Below are positions 1-9,117 of a stretch of 64,000 nucleotides of DNA, piece after piece. Location of the stretch: positions 1 to 64,000 of the forward strand of contig JAIETZ010000001.1 of NCBI GenBank assembly GCA_019744775.1, read 5' to 3'. Each line of letters begins with the position of its first letter. Position 1 is the first letter of the stretch. This DNA is from Candidatus Obscuribacterales bacterium (GTDB taxonomy: Bacteria > Cyanobacteriota > Vampirovibrionia > Obscuribacterales > Obscuribacteraceae). A program made the position numbers and the translations under genes. The notes beneath the pieces were generated by a model. That model was not told the origin of the DNA and searched no databases. It worked only from the letters and a program-made list of their open reading frames with translations.

Positions 1-1264
1 GTGGCGGTGGGGTAGGCGCCGGTGGTGGCGGTGGTGGTGGCGGTGGTGGTGGTGGTGGTGGTGGTGGCGGTGGTGGTGGCGGTGGTGGTGGTGGTGGTGG
101 TGGTGGCGGTGGTGTAGGCGCCGGTGGTGGTGGCGGTGGTGGTGGTGGTGGTGGTGGCGGTGGTGGTGGTGGCGGTGGCGTAGATGTACTGTCTAAGTTA
201 TTAATAAGCGTTGTCATCTGTGGAGTATCCTGTCCATTTACAGGTTCAACTCCAAACATATAACCTTGCCACCACGGCCCAGCAGACCAATACGTATATC
301 CGTCCCACTGGGCCGAGTTGGCATGCATGTACTGAAGCATTGCGGCAAGTGAGGCACACGCTCCAGCACTTGAAGTGACTCCGATCTCACTGAGGAAAGC
401 AGTACGATTATTTGTCTTCAGCCAGTTCGTAAAGCCACTTAGAGTAGCAACTGCATCTGCAGGGCTTAAATAATCCGTATGAGAACCCGATCCATCATAG
501 TCCAGGTATTGATGCACATCATAAGAATAATTATTCAAAGGATCAGTAACATTGATCATCACTGACGCATTTGCTTGCACAAAATCTTTTGGGTGTCCCC
601 AGTACGTGGACGGGACAAGAATTAGATTCGTTGCACCTGTTGCACGAATTGCGTTTATTGCAGCTTGCGATGATGCAAGCCAAGTTGTAGAAGTCATGGT
701 CGATCCGACAGGTTCATTCATCAAACCAAAAATAACTTTGGGGTAATTTTTGTAGCGTGTGGACAGACGAGTCCAGATGTCGGCAAACATAGAATTTGGA
801 TGTCCCCCAGGAACACCTACCGTTATGCCACGGTATGCGCCGTAATTGTGTAAATCAATTACAACGGCCAAATTTCTTGAAGTTGCTTTCACTACAACTG
901 CATCTAGTCGTCCGAGATATGTTGCATCTAAAGCACCATTGGCTGAAGGTTGAATTCTTTCCCAAAGAATCGGCACGCGGATTACCCGCATGCCTTTATT
1001 TGCAAAATAGTCTATTTCAGTATCTGTTGGAAAAATATAGTGGACCATAAATGTACCAGGTATATTTGACTCACCCCATTCCGCCCCAGAGATATTCACT
1101 CCCTCGTAGACCATTCCACCGGGAGCTGCTTGGGCTGATTTCACTGTCGCACTCAGCAGAAATACCACGAACATCATCGCAACTAGCAACGTGAATAGTA
1201 AATGGAACTTTGATGTTCGAGATCGTCTTTCTTGCCATAGGCAAGCTAATGAATGGTCTGCCAT
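1..1264 (-). CDS. Secreted GH5 endoglucanase (cellulase), 3' end cut by window
   Basis: Predicted glycoside hydrolase family 5 enzyme cleaving beta-1,4-glucans outside the cytoplasm. The reading frame is open from the ATG at 1264 to the window edge (421 residues seen). A hydrophobic stretch at residues 21-38 ends in AQA-A near residue 46, a plausible signal peptidase site. The catalytic domain runs from about residue 50 to 355. LMNEP (Glu184) fits the GH5 acid/base and FLSEIG (Glu293) the nucleophile; DLHNYG (138-143) and the late WSAGPWW (327-332) are also GH5-like. After residue 362 the protein becomes almost pure proline, interrupted by two Ala-Pro-Thr groups, probably a linker to a domain beyond the edge such as a carbohydrate-binding module. 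GGAGGAG seven nt before the ATG supports this start. GH5 assignment is strong; exact substrate is inferred. Confidence 0.85.
   Translation of the reverse strand, partial: MADHSLACLWQERRSRTSKFHLLFTLLVAMMFVVFLLSATVKSAQAAPGGMVYEGVNISGAEWGESNIPGTFMVHYIFPTDTEIDYFANKGMRVIRVPILWERIQPSANGALDATYLGRLDAVVVKATSRNLAVVIDLHNYGAYRGITVGVPGGHPNSMFADIWTRLSTRYKNYPKVIFGLMNEPVGSTMTSTTWLASSQAAINAIRATGATNLILVPSTYWGHPKDFVQANASVMINVTDPLNNYSYDVHQYLDYDGSGSHTDYLSPADAVATLSGFTNWLKTNNRTAFLSEIGVTSSAGACASLAAMLQYMHANSAQWDGYTYWSAGPWWQGYMFGVEPVNGQDTPQMTTLINNLDSTSTPPPPPPPPPPPPPPPPPPPAPTPPPPPPPPPPPPPPPPPPPPPPPPPPPPPPPAPTPPP
2..181 (-). repeat. Low-complexity CCA/CCG proline-codon tract
   Basis: This G/T-rich stretch on the + strand is the reverse complement of a run of CCA and CCG codons in the GH5 frame. 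It encodes 59 residues (363-421), of which about 55 are Pro. The sequence Ala-Pro-Thr appears twice, 34 codons apart, suggesting tandem duplication of a roughly 100-bp unit. It is coding, not an intergenic microsatellite. The tract continues past the window edge. Confidence 0.85.
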
Positions 1265-1336
1265 GGAAATGCTCCTCCAGGCTTACACTCAACTGCCTAT
1301 CGTTGGTTTCGCGCCAGAAAGACGCAACAACGAGAG

Positions 1337-1366
1337 TGAAACAGTATTTGTACTTACTGAAACAGT
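1337..1366. promoter_or_regulatory. Direct repeat TGAAACAGT, candidate operator
   Basis: TGAAACAGT occurs at 1337-1345 and 1358-1366, 21 bp start to start, about two helical turns. It lies in the 248-bp divergent region between the GH5 gene (start 1264, minus) and the WG-repeat gene (start 1513, plus). The position and spacing suit a regulator binding one face of the helix. This is pattern only. Confidence 0.3.
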
Positions 1367-1512
1367 TTGGGCGTTTAGGGGGTTGATTTTAAGATTCGAT
1401 CCAGCCGTTAACTAACGTATGCCCAAAGGTCGCATCAGACTAACGTTTCCGAGATTTTTCTAATTCCAATTCGAGTTTGCACCACATGCGGTGCTACAAT
1501 TAAACGGATCCA

Positions 1513-2607
1513 ATGGAGAATTTGCACTTACTTATGAAACAACTTACAGTTACACTAAGTTTGATATTAGGCACCACTCTCGCACTTACAAATTCAATTC
1601 AAGTAAATGCTAACGATGTTTCACCACTATGGGGTTATATAGATCGTTCAGGAAAGTTAAGCATTGCAGCACAGTATCAAGATGCTTACGCCTTTTCGGA
1701 AGGATTAGCTGCAGTTCAAAAAGATGGTAATTGGGGGTTCATCGATAAGTCGGGCGCGATGGTTCTTGATCCTCAATACGACAAAGTATGCCGATTCTCC
1801 GAAGGTCTTGCTTCCATACGTATTCCATCGAGTGGTCCATTGGCAGATGCCTACAAAGACGCCACAGGTAAATGGGGTTTCATCGACAAGAGCGGCAACA
1901 TGACAATTGCCCCTCAGTTTGATGATGCCGCTTGGTTTGTCGATGGTCTTTGTCCTGTTCAAAAGAACTATCTTTGGGGTTACATCGATAAGACCGGCAA
2001 ATTTGCAATTGCACCGACTTATTCTCAAGCTTGTCCTTTTGCCGACGGGCTTGCAGCCGTTATCAACCAGTCCACGCAATTTTATTCTCAACATTCAGAC
2101 AGTTATTACGCAAGTGATTGCCAATTTCTCTACATTGATAGAAACGGCAATCAAGCAATCGAACCGCAATTCAATCAACAAATCACCTTCTCGGAAGGTT
2201 TAGCTGGAGTAGCAGTTGGTCACTTCCAGGGCAAGGATGTGCCGGACAAATGGGGCTACATGAATAAATTTGGCAAATTGGTTATCCGCCCGCAATTCAC
2301 AAACGCACATCATTTTTCTGAAGGTCTGGCAGCTGTCCAAACAGGCAAATGGAAACCAACCGGTCTAGGCACGAAATCCTGGATCGTCGGCAAATGGGCC
2401 TATATCGACAAAACTGGAAAAATAGCCATCAAGGCGCAGTTTGATGCTGCCGATCCGTTTTCGGAAGGGCTTGCTGCCGTGAGGGTAGGCCGTCAGTGGG
2501 GATATATAGACACAACCGGAAATATAGTCATTGAGCCTCAATTTGAGGGAAATTGGGAGTTTTCCGGAGGTTTGGCGCCGGTCATGATTACTCCAAGTAA
2601 CAAATAA
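1513..2607 (+). CDS. Secreted WG-repeat protein
   Basis: 364-residue exported protein made almost wholly of WG (KWG) repeats. I count eight copies of the pattern WGYIDKSG-(x)5-PQF-(x)5-FSEGLA-V, from about residue 40 to the C-terminus; copy 5 has LYID and copy 7 WAYID in place of WGYID. The N-terminus has a basic/hydrophobic signal peptide (residues 9-32, ending SIQVNA). The ATG at 1534 (MKQLT) is an alternative start that gives a more standard signal peptide. WG repeats are common in surface or periplasmic proteins of poorly studied bacteria and are thought to bind ligands or proteins; no enzymatic motif is visible. A TACAAT box at 1495-1500 lies just upstream. Specific function unknown. Confidence 0.85.
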   Translation: MENLHLLMKQLTVTLSLILGTTLALTNSIQVNANDVSPLWGYIDRSGKLSIAAQYQDAYAFSEGLAAVQKDGNWGFIDKSGAMVLDPQYDKVCRFSEGLASIRIPSSGPLADAYKDATGKWGFIDKSGNMTIAPQFDDAAWFVDGLCPVQKNYLWGYIDKTGKFAIAPTYSQACPFADGLAAVINQSTQFYSQHSDSYYASDCQFLYIDRNGNQAIEPQFNQQITFSEGLAGVAVGHFQGKDVPDKWGYMNKFGKLVIRPQFTNAHHFSEGLAAVQTGKWKPTGLGTKSWIVGKWAYIDKTGKIAIKAQFDAADPFSEGLAAVRVGRQWGYIDTTGNIVIEPQFEGNWEFSGGLAPVMITPSNK

Positions 2608-2653
2608 GAACCCGCTCACTTGATAAGGCTGGCGAGGAATCGCTAAAAACTTC

Positions 2654-2659
2654 TATAAT
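2654..2659 (+). promoter_or_regulatory. Consensus -10 TATAAT ahead of uvrA
   Basis: A perfect TATAAT lies 69 nt upstream of the uvrA ATG. No convincing -35 hexamer is present 16-18 nt before it, and I see no LexA-type operator around it. Confidence 0.4.
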
Positions 2660-2728
2660 TAGACTTCCGGCAATGCAGGGCTACTTGCCTGCCATGTTTA
2701 GTTGGAAGAGTTAGGATGCCTACTCAGA

Positions 2729-5605
2729 ATGCCTACAAAAAATAATCCAAAGCCAGAGACCACGGACGCTATTGTTGTTCGCGGCGCGCGCCAGCACAAC
2801 CTGAAAAATATCAATGTGTCTATTCCGCGCAATAAGCTGGTCGTAATAACGGGCGTATCCGGTTCCGGCAAATCGTCTCTAGCTTTCGACACGGTTTTTG
2901 CCGAAGGACAAAGGCGCTACATCGAATCACTTTCATCTTATGCCAGACAATTTCTTGGACAAATGGATAAGCCGGATGTCGATCATATCGATGGCTTGTC
3001 GCCGGCGATTTCAATAGATCAAAAATCCACCAGCCACAATCCACGATCAACTGTCGGCACAGTAACTGAAATCTATGACTATTTGCGTTTGTTGTTTGCA
3101 CGCATAGGTACACCGCACTGTCCTAAATGCGGACAACTAATCAATCCACAAACAATAGATCAGATAGTCGACCAAGTTCTCGAATTGTCCGAAGGCACAA
3201 AGATTCAAATCTTGGCGCCTCTTGTAACAGGACGGAAAGGTGAATACCAGTCCCTTTTCAACGATTTACGCAAAGAAGGCTTTGCCCGCGCCCGAGTAGA
3301 TGGCGAAGTAATAGCGCTGGAAGATGAAGTAAGTCTCGACAAAAACAAAAAGCACACAATTGAACTTGTTATAGACAGATTGGTTGTAAAACAATCAATT
3401 GCCTCTCGCTTGGCCGACAGTCTTTCGTTAGCTCTTAAGTGGGGTAAATCAGTTGTTCTTGTCGATGTGCTCGATGAAAAACGCCAGCTCATGTTCTCCG
3501 AACAATTTGCTTGCGCCACCTGTAATATAAGTTTTTCCGAAGTAGCTCCACGTAGTTTCAGTTTTAATAGTCCGTATGGAGCCTGCGCTGAATGCCATGG
3601 ACTTGGATTTTCATACGAAATTGATCCAAAGCTAATAGTGCCGGACAACAAAAAGACTTTGCGCGAAGGTGCCATTTACCCATGGGCGAAAACAGGCAAC
3701 AAGTACTATCAGCAAATTCTGGAATCTTTGGCAAAACACTATAAGTTCAGTATGGATGTTCCGTTTGACCAACTGAATATTAAACACCGCCATGCTCTAT
3801 TTTATGGATCTGCCGGTGAAAAAATAAAACTTGCCCATGATTCATTCGATGGAAGCGAATGGTGGGAATACCGCAAAGAATTCGAAGGCATCATCACGAA
3901 TTTAAAACGTCGCTACGAAGAGTCGCAATCGGATAAGGTAAGGGCAGATCTCGGCAATTACATGACACAGATGCCTTGCGAAGACTGCAAAGGCGCTCGT
4001 TTAAAACCGGAATCCCTGGGAGTAAAAGTTGCCGATCTTTCCATTGCTCAAGTTTGTGCATTGCCTGTAATTGATGCTATACCGTTTTTCAATAAACTGC
4101 CAAGCAAATTGAGCGCCCGACAAAAAACAATCGCTCACCAAGTACTTATAGAAGTTAACTCGCGTCTAAAATTCCTCAATGATGTCGGCTTGGATTACCT
4201 TACTTTAGACAGACAAGCAAGTACATTATCGGGCGGGGAAGCGCAGCGAATTCGATTAGCCACACAAATTGGTTCCGGGCTTTCAGGCGTTCTATATGTG
4301 CTCGATGAACCATCTATTGGATTGCACCAAAGAGACAACAATCGCCTGCTCGACACTCTGAAACATCTGAAAAATTTAGGCAACACACTTTTAGTGGTGG
4401 AGCACGACGAAGAAACGATAAAACAAGCCGACTGGATTATAGATATAGGTCCAGGTGCCGGGCTTCACGGCGGCAATTTAGTTGCCGAAGGCTCGATCGA
4501 AGACATTATGGCTGCCAAATCTTCGTCCACCGGTGCCTATATTTCCGGGCGCAAGGAAATTCCAACGCCAAGGCATAGAAGACCAGGCAGCTTATTAAGC
4601 CTAAAGATTATTTCCGCCAAACGCAATAATCTCAAAGATGTTAGCGTCGATATTCCGCTTGGGAAATTTGTCGCAATTACAGGCGTATCCGGTTCGGGCA
4701 AATCCACACTGATAAATGACTTGCTTTACGAATACCTGCGCCATCATATGGGCGGTATTGTTCCCGCACCAAATGGACTTAAGGCAGTGGAAGGTCTTGA
4801 GCATCTGGACAAAGTAATTGATATCGACCAATCGCCTATCGGCCGCACACCCAGATCAAACCCGGCTACTTACACAGGCGTGTTTGATGTAATTCGAGAA
4901 GTGTTCTCGATGACGACAGAAGCAAAAACACGCGGCTATCAACCTGGACGTTTTTCTTTCAACGTCAAAGGTGGTCGCTGCGAAGCTTGCCACGGCGAGG
5001 GCATGAACGAAATTGAAATGAATTTCTTGCCTTCTGTTTTTGTTGCCTGCGATGTTTGCAAAGGCGCTCGCTACAACAGAGAAACACTGGAAGTAAAATT
5101 CAAAGGAAAATCTATCGCTGATGTTTTAGAAATGACTGTAGAAGAAGCTCTGGAATTTTTTGCCAACATTCCAAAAGCCGAATCCAAACTTGCCACATTG
5201 CACGAAGTTGGTCTCGATTACATAAAACTCGGTCAGCCGGCGACAACTCTGTCCGGCGGCGAAGCACAGCGCGTCAAATTAGCCGAACAGTTGTCGCGTC
5301 GCTCTACAGGCAAGACGATTTATATTCTCGATGAGCCGACAACCGGTCTATCATTTGCTGATGTCGACAAGCTTTTGCACGTGTTGAACAAGCTTGTCGA
5401 CTCAGGGAACACAGTTGTTGTTATTGAACACAACCTCGATGTAATCAAGCAAGCCGATTGGATAATTGACCTGGGACCAGAGGGCGGTGACCGCGGTGGG
5501 CAAATAATTGCCCAAGGCACACCTGAGGAGATTGCAAAGTCTAATATTTCTCATACTGGCCAATTTCTGAAAAATATGCTCAAACATAGGTCAGTTAAGG
5601 TATAG
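2729..5605 (+). CDS. uvrA: Excinuclease ABC subunit A (UvrA)
   Basis: DNA-damage recognition ATPase of nucleotide excision repair; as a dimer it loads UvrB onto lesions. Two ABC ATPase modules are visible: Walker [11 protein letters not shown] near residue 42 and [10 protein letters not shown] near 650; signatures [12 protein letters not shown] near 500 and [12 protein letters not shown] near 842, each followed by Walker B (VLDEPS, ILDEPT). Zinc modules are CPKC near 131, CATC/CAEC near 260-285 and CEAC/CDVC near 750-775. The 958-residue length is normal for the family. I start at ATG 2729, since an in-frame TTG at 2702 only adds nine residues not typical of UvrA. It stands alone, with no uvrB nearby. 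Identity is near certain. Confidence 0.98.
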   Translation: MPTKNNPKPETTDAIVVRGARQHNLKNINVSIPRNKLVVITGVSGSGKSSLAFDTVFAEGQRRYIESLSSYARQFLGQMDKPDVDHIDGLSPAISIDQKSTSHNPRSTVGTVTEIYDYLRLLFARIGTPHCPKCGQLINPQTIDQIVDQVLELSEGTKIQILAPLVTGRKGEYQSLFNDLRKEGFARARVDGEVIALEDEVSLDKNKKHTIELVIDRLVVKQSIASRLADSLSLALKWGKSVVLVDVLDEKRQLMFSEQFACATCNISFSEVAPRSFSFNSPYGACAECHGLGFSYEIDPKLIVPDNKKTLREGAIYPWAKTGNKYYQQILESLAKHYKFSMDVPFDQLNIKHRHALFYGSAGEKIKLAHDSFDGSEWWEYRKEFEGIITNLKRRYEESQSDKVRADLGNYMTQMPCEDCKGARLKPESLGVKVADLSIAQVCALPVIDAIPFFNKLPSKLSARQKTIAHQVLIEVNSRLKFLNDVGLDYLTLDRQASTLSGGEAQRIRLATQIGSGLSGVLYVLDEPSIGLHQRDNNRLLDTLKHLKNLGNTLLVVEHDEETIKQADWIIDIGPGAGLHGGNLVAEGSIEDIMAAKSSSTGAYISGRKEIPTPRHRRPGSLLSLKIISAKRNNLKDVSVDIPLGKFVAITGVSGSGKSTLINDLLYEYLRHHMGGIVPAPNGLKAVEGLEHLDKVIDIDQSPIGRTPRSNPATYTGVFDVIREVFSMTTEAKTRGYQPGRFSFNVKGGRCEACHGEGMNEIEMNFLPSVFVACDVCKGARYNRETLEVKFKGKSIADVLEMTVEEALEFFANIPKAESKLATLHEVGLDYIKLGQPATTLSGGEAQRVKLAEQLSRRSTGKTIYILDEPTTGLSFADVDKLLHVLNKLVDSGNTVVVIEHNLDVIKQADWIIDLGPEGGDRGGQIIAQGTPEEIAKSNISHTGQFLKNMLKHRSVKV

Positions 5606-5711
5606 AACCCCTTGTCAAGCCCTCTTTGAATCCGGTTGTCACTGTGGAGGCAAAGAGCTAAACTAAGAGCCCTCGTATTTGGCGGAACAAAACCCACTCC
5701 GGGTTCAAAAC

Positions 5712-6245
5712 ATGGCTGCTACAGAAGTCCTAAATCCAGCTCAACAAGACTCAGAACAAACCAATTCACAGGCTTTATTTGAGAGCTTGCGTAAGCGTGG
5801 GCACAGAATTACCTCTCAAAGAGAGACCATTCTGCAAATCTTCCGTGAGCTGCCACACGGAACCCACCTTTCAGCAGATGAGCTTTATTGCAAGCTGAAT
5901 GAGCAAGGATCACCCGTCTCACTTGCTACAACCTACAGGACACTCAAACTTTTATCGTCACTGGGTCTCTTGCGCGAACTTGATTTTGCCGAAGGTCACA
6001 AGCACTATGAACTCAAGCTGGAAGATCTCCCTCACCAGCACATCATCTGTCTAAACTGCAATCTCACACTTGAATTCGAAGATCATTTCCTGGGAGAAGC
6101 CGGCGAACAAATTGGCGCACGTTACGGCTTTGAAGTAATTGATGCGCAATTCAAAATCTTCGGACTGTGTCCAGACTGCCGCAAAGACAAAGAAGAACAA
6201 AAATCCAAGAAGCCTTCAGTAGATGATGAAAATGTCCAAAAGTAA
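5712..6245 (+). CDS. Fur-family metal-dependent transcriptional regulator
   Basis: 177-residue Fur/PerR/Zur-type repressor. Residues ~25-100 form the winged helix (KRGHRITSQRETIL, then SLATTYRTLKLL as recognition helix). The dimerisation domain follows, with the metal-binding HQHIICLNC motif and a second CPDC pair, giving the two CxxC pairs of a structural zinc site. Metal specificity cannot be set by eye, but the overlapping FeoA-like gene hints at iron. An in-frame TTG at 5679 would extend it by 11 residues; I prefer ATG 5712 because the Fur fold begins well after it. It overlaps the next gene by 23 nt, so the two are likely translationally coupled. Confidence 0.93.
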   Translation: MAATEVLNPAQQDSEQTNSQALFESLRKRGHRITSQRETILQIFRELPHGTHLSADELYCKLNEQGSPVSLATTYRTLKLLSSLGLLRELDFAEGHKHYELKLEDLPHQHIICLNCNLTLEFEDHFLGEAGEQIGARYGFEVIDAQFKIFGLCPDCRKDKEEQKSKKPSVDDENVQK

Positions 6246-6465
6246 CCCCTTATCTGAATCCAAAGAAGGGCAACTTCTAACGGTTACAAATATTACAAAC
6301 GAAGAAATCACCTGGCAGGCTCTAAGATTCGGACTGGAAGAGGGCAGCCAAATTCGCATCGAAAAAAATATCAACGGCGGACCAGTAATAGTATCCAAGA
6401 ACAATCTAGAGATTGCCATCGGGCGTAGAATAGCCGAGTCAATAGAAACCCGAATCGCGGAGTAG
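6223..6465 (+). CDS. FeoA-like SH3 domain protein
   Basis: An 80-residue protein matching the FeoA fold: EGQLLTVTNI...ALRFGLEEGSQIRIEKNINGGPVIV then a closing IAIGRRIA strand. FeoA domains act as cytosolic partners of the FeoB ferrous-iron transporter or as C-terminal domains of DtxR-type regulators. No feoB is in the window. The start overlaps the end of the Fur-family gene; ATGs at 6223, 6226 and 6232 are all possible. Two nt separate its stop from the next gene, so the three form one unit. FeoA identity is good; role in iron uptake is inferred from the company it keeps. Confidence 0.8.
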   Translation: MMKMSKSNPLSESKEGQLLTVTNITNEEITWQALRFGLEEGSQIRIEKNINGGPVIVSKNNLEIAIGRRIAESIETRIAE

Positions 6466-6467
6466 AA

Positions 6468-6767
6468 ATGGAGACAGGAAAGCTATTAGCCGAAAAGCTC
6501 CTCTGCCCAAACTGCCTTTTTATTGTTGCCGAACCATCCGTCAAAGCGACAGGCGCCTATTGCCCGCGCTGTAATACTTGGCTTGATTTAGATCCACAAT
6601 GCCTTGGCAGCTGCCTTAGTTGCCACAAAATGCAGGAGGCAAATCCTAGTCCCTGCCTAACCGAAAGCCAAGCGCAGCCGATAAAACTGGAAAGAGCTTA
6701 TGGCGCCAAAAATATTGATGTCAAGCGCTTACTAAATGAAACTTTGAACAGGGTTCTGGGTAAGTAA
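6468..6767 (+). CDS. Small zinc-ribbon protein, unknown function
   Basis: 99 residues with CPNC near position 13 and CPRC near position 32, then CLGSCLSC around 45-52 and a further Cys, so one and possibly two zinc-binding sites. No signal peptide or membrane segment. It follows the FeoA-like gene by 2 nt, so it is probably co-transcribed with the Fur-FeoA pair. The tail (ERAYGAKNIDVKRLLNETLNRVL) looks helical. I do not recognise a named family. Zinc or iron sensing, or an adaptor, is possible but only a guess. Confidence 0.7.
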   Translation: METGKLLAEKLLCPNCLFIVAEPSVKATGAYCPRCNTWLDLDPQCLGSCLSCHKMQEANPSPCLTESQAQPIKLERAYGAKNIDVKRLLNETLNRVLGK

Positions 6768-6818
6768 CATTAGGTAAGATGGAAGTTACCAACACCACTG
6801 GCAAAGAGTCAGGAGTCT

Positions 6819-7874
6819 ATGAGTCCAGCGCCTCAAAAACCAATCAATCCGTGGAATCTACCGGGCTATAAGGCTGGTCAGAACGTCACGGCAAAGGTTT
6901 TAGGTCCTGAGCCGGGCGGCTATTCGGTGACTCTAGTTAAGGACAGTTTACCGGGATTCCTGCCCACCGAACAGAAGCTCAAGACTGGAGAAGAAGTCCT
7001 TGGACAGTTCGTTTGCGTGACAAACAATCGCATCCTACTTTCATCAAGATTTTCCTCTATGTCCTCCATGGGAGCAGGTGGCAGTCAGAGTGCGCCATCA
7101 CAATGGCAACAACAACAAGCTCCCGTTGTTGACGGTGAGAATCCGCAAGATGCCGCCTTTCGCGTCTGGGCACAGACAAACCCTCGCAAGTTTCAGCTGA
7201 AGCGCGCCATTGACCTAATAATGCCGCCTCTTCAAGCTGAGGAGGCGATGAATTTCAATATCGGTGAATATGACCTCGAGTGGCTCATAACCGATCTTGA
7301 AGGAGGCATGCGCACTGCTTGCGTCAAAGCAATTTGCGAAGACCGTCTCTCACGCGCAGCTTTGCTCATTTACAAAGGGCGCTGCGTTGGCTGCATCTAT
7401 GGATGCAAGTCGATGAACGAAGCATTTCCAACTGAGCAGTCCTTGCAATTCATGCTCAATGATTTGAAAGTCACCGACACAAAAGTTCAGGTGTATGACT
7501 TACCAGAAGCTGTAACTTTGGCAATGTCGGCTCTGTTTATGGGTTATCCGGTAAACAGATCAGACGATCTCGATGCTAAATCCTACATGGACTATTTGCT
7601 TGGCTGGTTTACTGAAAAAGGTCAGACAGCCTGTTTGGCAATTCAATTACCCTCAGCTGCAGCAACATGTCTGGTATTTGTCCATGGCGGCAAGTACATA
7701 GGCGCCTTTTATGTTGAAGATCAGCACTTCTCGGAAGACATCAATTATGTTTACGGACTTTTAGAGAAGGATCCCAGTGCCACCGTCGAAGCAAGCATTC
7801 TGCCTCCGGAACTAACATCCAATGCAGTTCGCTTCGGTTATAGCCTCTCCATGTATTCGAAAGCCCAACCGTAA
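6819..7874 (+). CDS. Uncharacterised protein, S1-like N-terminus plus duplicated domain
   Basis: 351 residues, no signal peptide. Residues ~15-75 (GQNVTAKVLGPEPGGYSVTL...GFLPTE...GEEVLGQFVCV...ILLSSRFS) resemble an S1/OB RNA-binding fold. A Gln/Ser-rich linker follows. Residues ~145-345 form a domain with the landmark LEGGMRTACVKAICEDRLSR then ALLIYKGRCVGCIYG, repeated in degenerate form later (CLVFVHGGKYIGAFYVED), suggesting an internal duplication. The same domain is found in the gene at 59733-60788. Three nt separate the stop from the downstream glycosyltransferase. Function unknown; the hydrophobic strand pairs suggest a small-ligand or dimerisation fold rather than an enzyme. Confidence 0.75.
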   Translation: MSPAPQKPINPWNLPGYKAGQNVTAKVLGPEPGGYSVTLVKDSLPGFLPTEQKLKTGEEVLGQFVCVTNNRILLSSRFSSMSSMGAGGSQSAPSQWQQQQAPVVDGENPQDAAFRVWAQTNPRKFQLKRAIDLIMPPLQAEEAMNFNIGEYDLEWLITDLEGGMRTACVKAICEDRLSRAALLIYKGRCVGCIYGCKSMNEAFPTEQSLQFMLNDLKVTDTKVQVYDLPEAVTLAMSALFMGYPVNRSDDLDAKSYMDYLLGWFTEKGQTACLAIQLPSAAATCLVFVHGGKYIGAFYVEDQHFSEDINYVYGLLEKDPSATVEASILPPELTSNAVRFGYSLSMYSKAQP

Positions 7875-7877
7875 TTC

Positions 7878-9047
7878 ATGCTTCATCGCCGAACAAAGCT
7901 AGCGCTAATTAGTTGCGGTCTGGGCAACGTGAATCGCGGCTTCGAAATATCAACCAATCGTTGGTACGAGGCTTTAAAAGATCATCCGGAATTGGACGTT
8001 CGCTTGTATTGCGGCGGCAAACACGAAAACGGATTACCGGTTAGCAATCTGCCCAGAAATGAGGTAATCAATTTTTTGGGGCCGCTCACGCGCATCAACG
8101 AGCAGCGCTTCTGGGAATTCAGCTATGTTATTGAGCAAATAAGTTTCGCTTCCTTTTTCTGGCCGGAGCTTACAGAATGGCAACCGGACGTAGTCTGGAC
8201 AAAAGACGTCCCCTTTGCACATTTCTTGCCGCATATACGCACGCTCACACGTTCCAATTACAAGATCGTCTTTTCCAATGGCGGAGCATTCAGACCTCAA
8301 ACATACAAAGGTTTTGACTTCATACAACATCTGACACCAAGCTCGTACGATGAAGCAATTCTTGCCGGCTTGCCTAAGGAAGCCATGACTATTTTGCCGA
8401 ACTGCGTTGGTCATGACGATAGAGCCTATGATCGAAAAACTTTGCGTCAGCGCTTAGGCTATGCCGATGACGATCTGGTCATCATCTCCATTTCCGCCTG
8501 GAACTGCTATCACAAGCGGATAGACTATCTTATTGATGAGGTTGCATCAATCAATGATCGCCGCGTGAAACTATTGCTTTGCGGTCAACCGGAAACGGAC
8601 ATTGCTTATTTAAAAGACCTAGCTCATAAGAAACTAGGCGACAGAATTCAATGGCTGACAATCAACGAGAGTGAGGTTACAAGCTATCTCAAAGCAGCCG
8701 ACATTTTCGCCTTAGCCAGCCTGCAAGAATCCTTTGGCAATGTAATTGTCGAAGCAGCACTTGCCGAAATTCCAATCATTTGTCACGCCCACGACGGCGG
8801 CAAATATATCCTGGAAGATGACTACTGGCTAAACGACCTTTCGAAGCCATCGGCTCTAAGCGCACGTATTTTGCAATTACGCAATGATGCAACTTGCGCC
8901 AAAAAAACTGTCTTATGCGCTCAGTCAGTGCGCGAAAGATTTGCTCCTTCAGTCCTTGTTGATAAATTTGTGGAGACGATAAGACTAGCAATGCGTTTGA
9001 AAAAACAAGAATCTCTGCGCGAACTGCACGTATTGAAAGACAACTAA
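7878..9047 (+). CDS. Glycosyltransferase family 4 (GT-B fold)
   Basis: 389-residue retaining sugar transferase using a nucleotide-sugar donor. The C-terminal donor domain shows ISISAWNCYHKRIDYLIDEV (start of the second Rossmann fold), LLLCGQPE, and the E-x7-E type motif ESFGNVIVEA followed by IPIICHAHDGGKYIL. The N-terminus has LALISCGLGNVNRGFEI, the usual glycine-rich acceptor loop. No membrane segment; likely a peripheral enzyme on the cytoplasmic face making LPS or another glycan. Starts 3 nt after the upstream stop. Acceptor and sugar cannot be told. Confidence 0.85.
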   Translation: MLHRRTKLALISCGLGNVNRGFEISTNRWYEALKDHPELDVRLYCGGKHENGLPVSNLPRNEVINFLGPLTRINEQRFWEFSYVIEQISFASFFWPELTEWQPDVVWTKDVPFAHFLPHIRTLTRSNYKIVFSNGGAFRPQTYKGFDFIQHLTPSSYDEAILAGLPKEAMTILPNCVGHDDRAYDRKTLRQRLGYADDDLVIISISAWNCYHKRIDYLIDEVASINDRRVKLLLCGQPETDIAYLKDLAHKKLGDRIQWLTINESEVTSYLKAADIFALASLQESFGNVIVEAALAEIPIICHAHDGGKYILEDDYWLNDLSKPSALSARILQLRNDATCAKKTVLCAQSVRERFAPSVLVDKFVETIRLAMRLKKQESLRELHVLKDN

Positions 9048-9053
9048 ACCATT

Positions 9054-9093
9054 TAAAAATGAATCCTCGCCCGGCTGACCGTGACGAGGATTC
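9054..9093 (-). terminator. Intrinsic terminator of the RNase E/G operon
   Basis: A perfect 9-bp inverted repeat, GAATCCTCG (9061-9069) and CGAGGATTC (9085-9093), with a 15-nt loop. On the minus strand it is followed by ATTTTT, fitting Rho-independent termination of the rng transcript that ends at 9118. On the plus strand only an A-rich run follows, so the glycosyltransferase may share it weakly. Confidence 0.7.
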
Positions 9094-9117
9094 AAAATAA
9101 TCACGATACGAAAATAG

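Noticed and set aside
1-180. G/T-rich repeat that could be taken for a satellite or CRISPR-like array
   Set aside because: It stays in frame with the GH5 gene on the minus strand and encodes proline codons; there are no spacers.
796-1292. Short reading frames on both strands (e.g. 796-1050 plus, 1071-1292 minus)
   Set aside because: They lie inside the GH5 gene in other frames; the GH5 frame has catalytic motifs, a signal peptide and a ribosome-binding site.
2702-2728. Longer UvrA start at TTG 2702
   Set aside because: Adds nine residues untypical of UvrA; ATG 2729 puts the conserved [11 protein letters not shown] at the normal distance.
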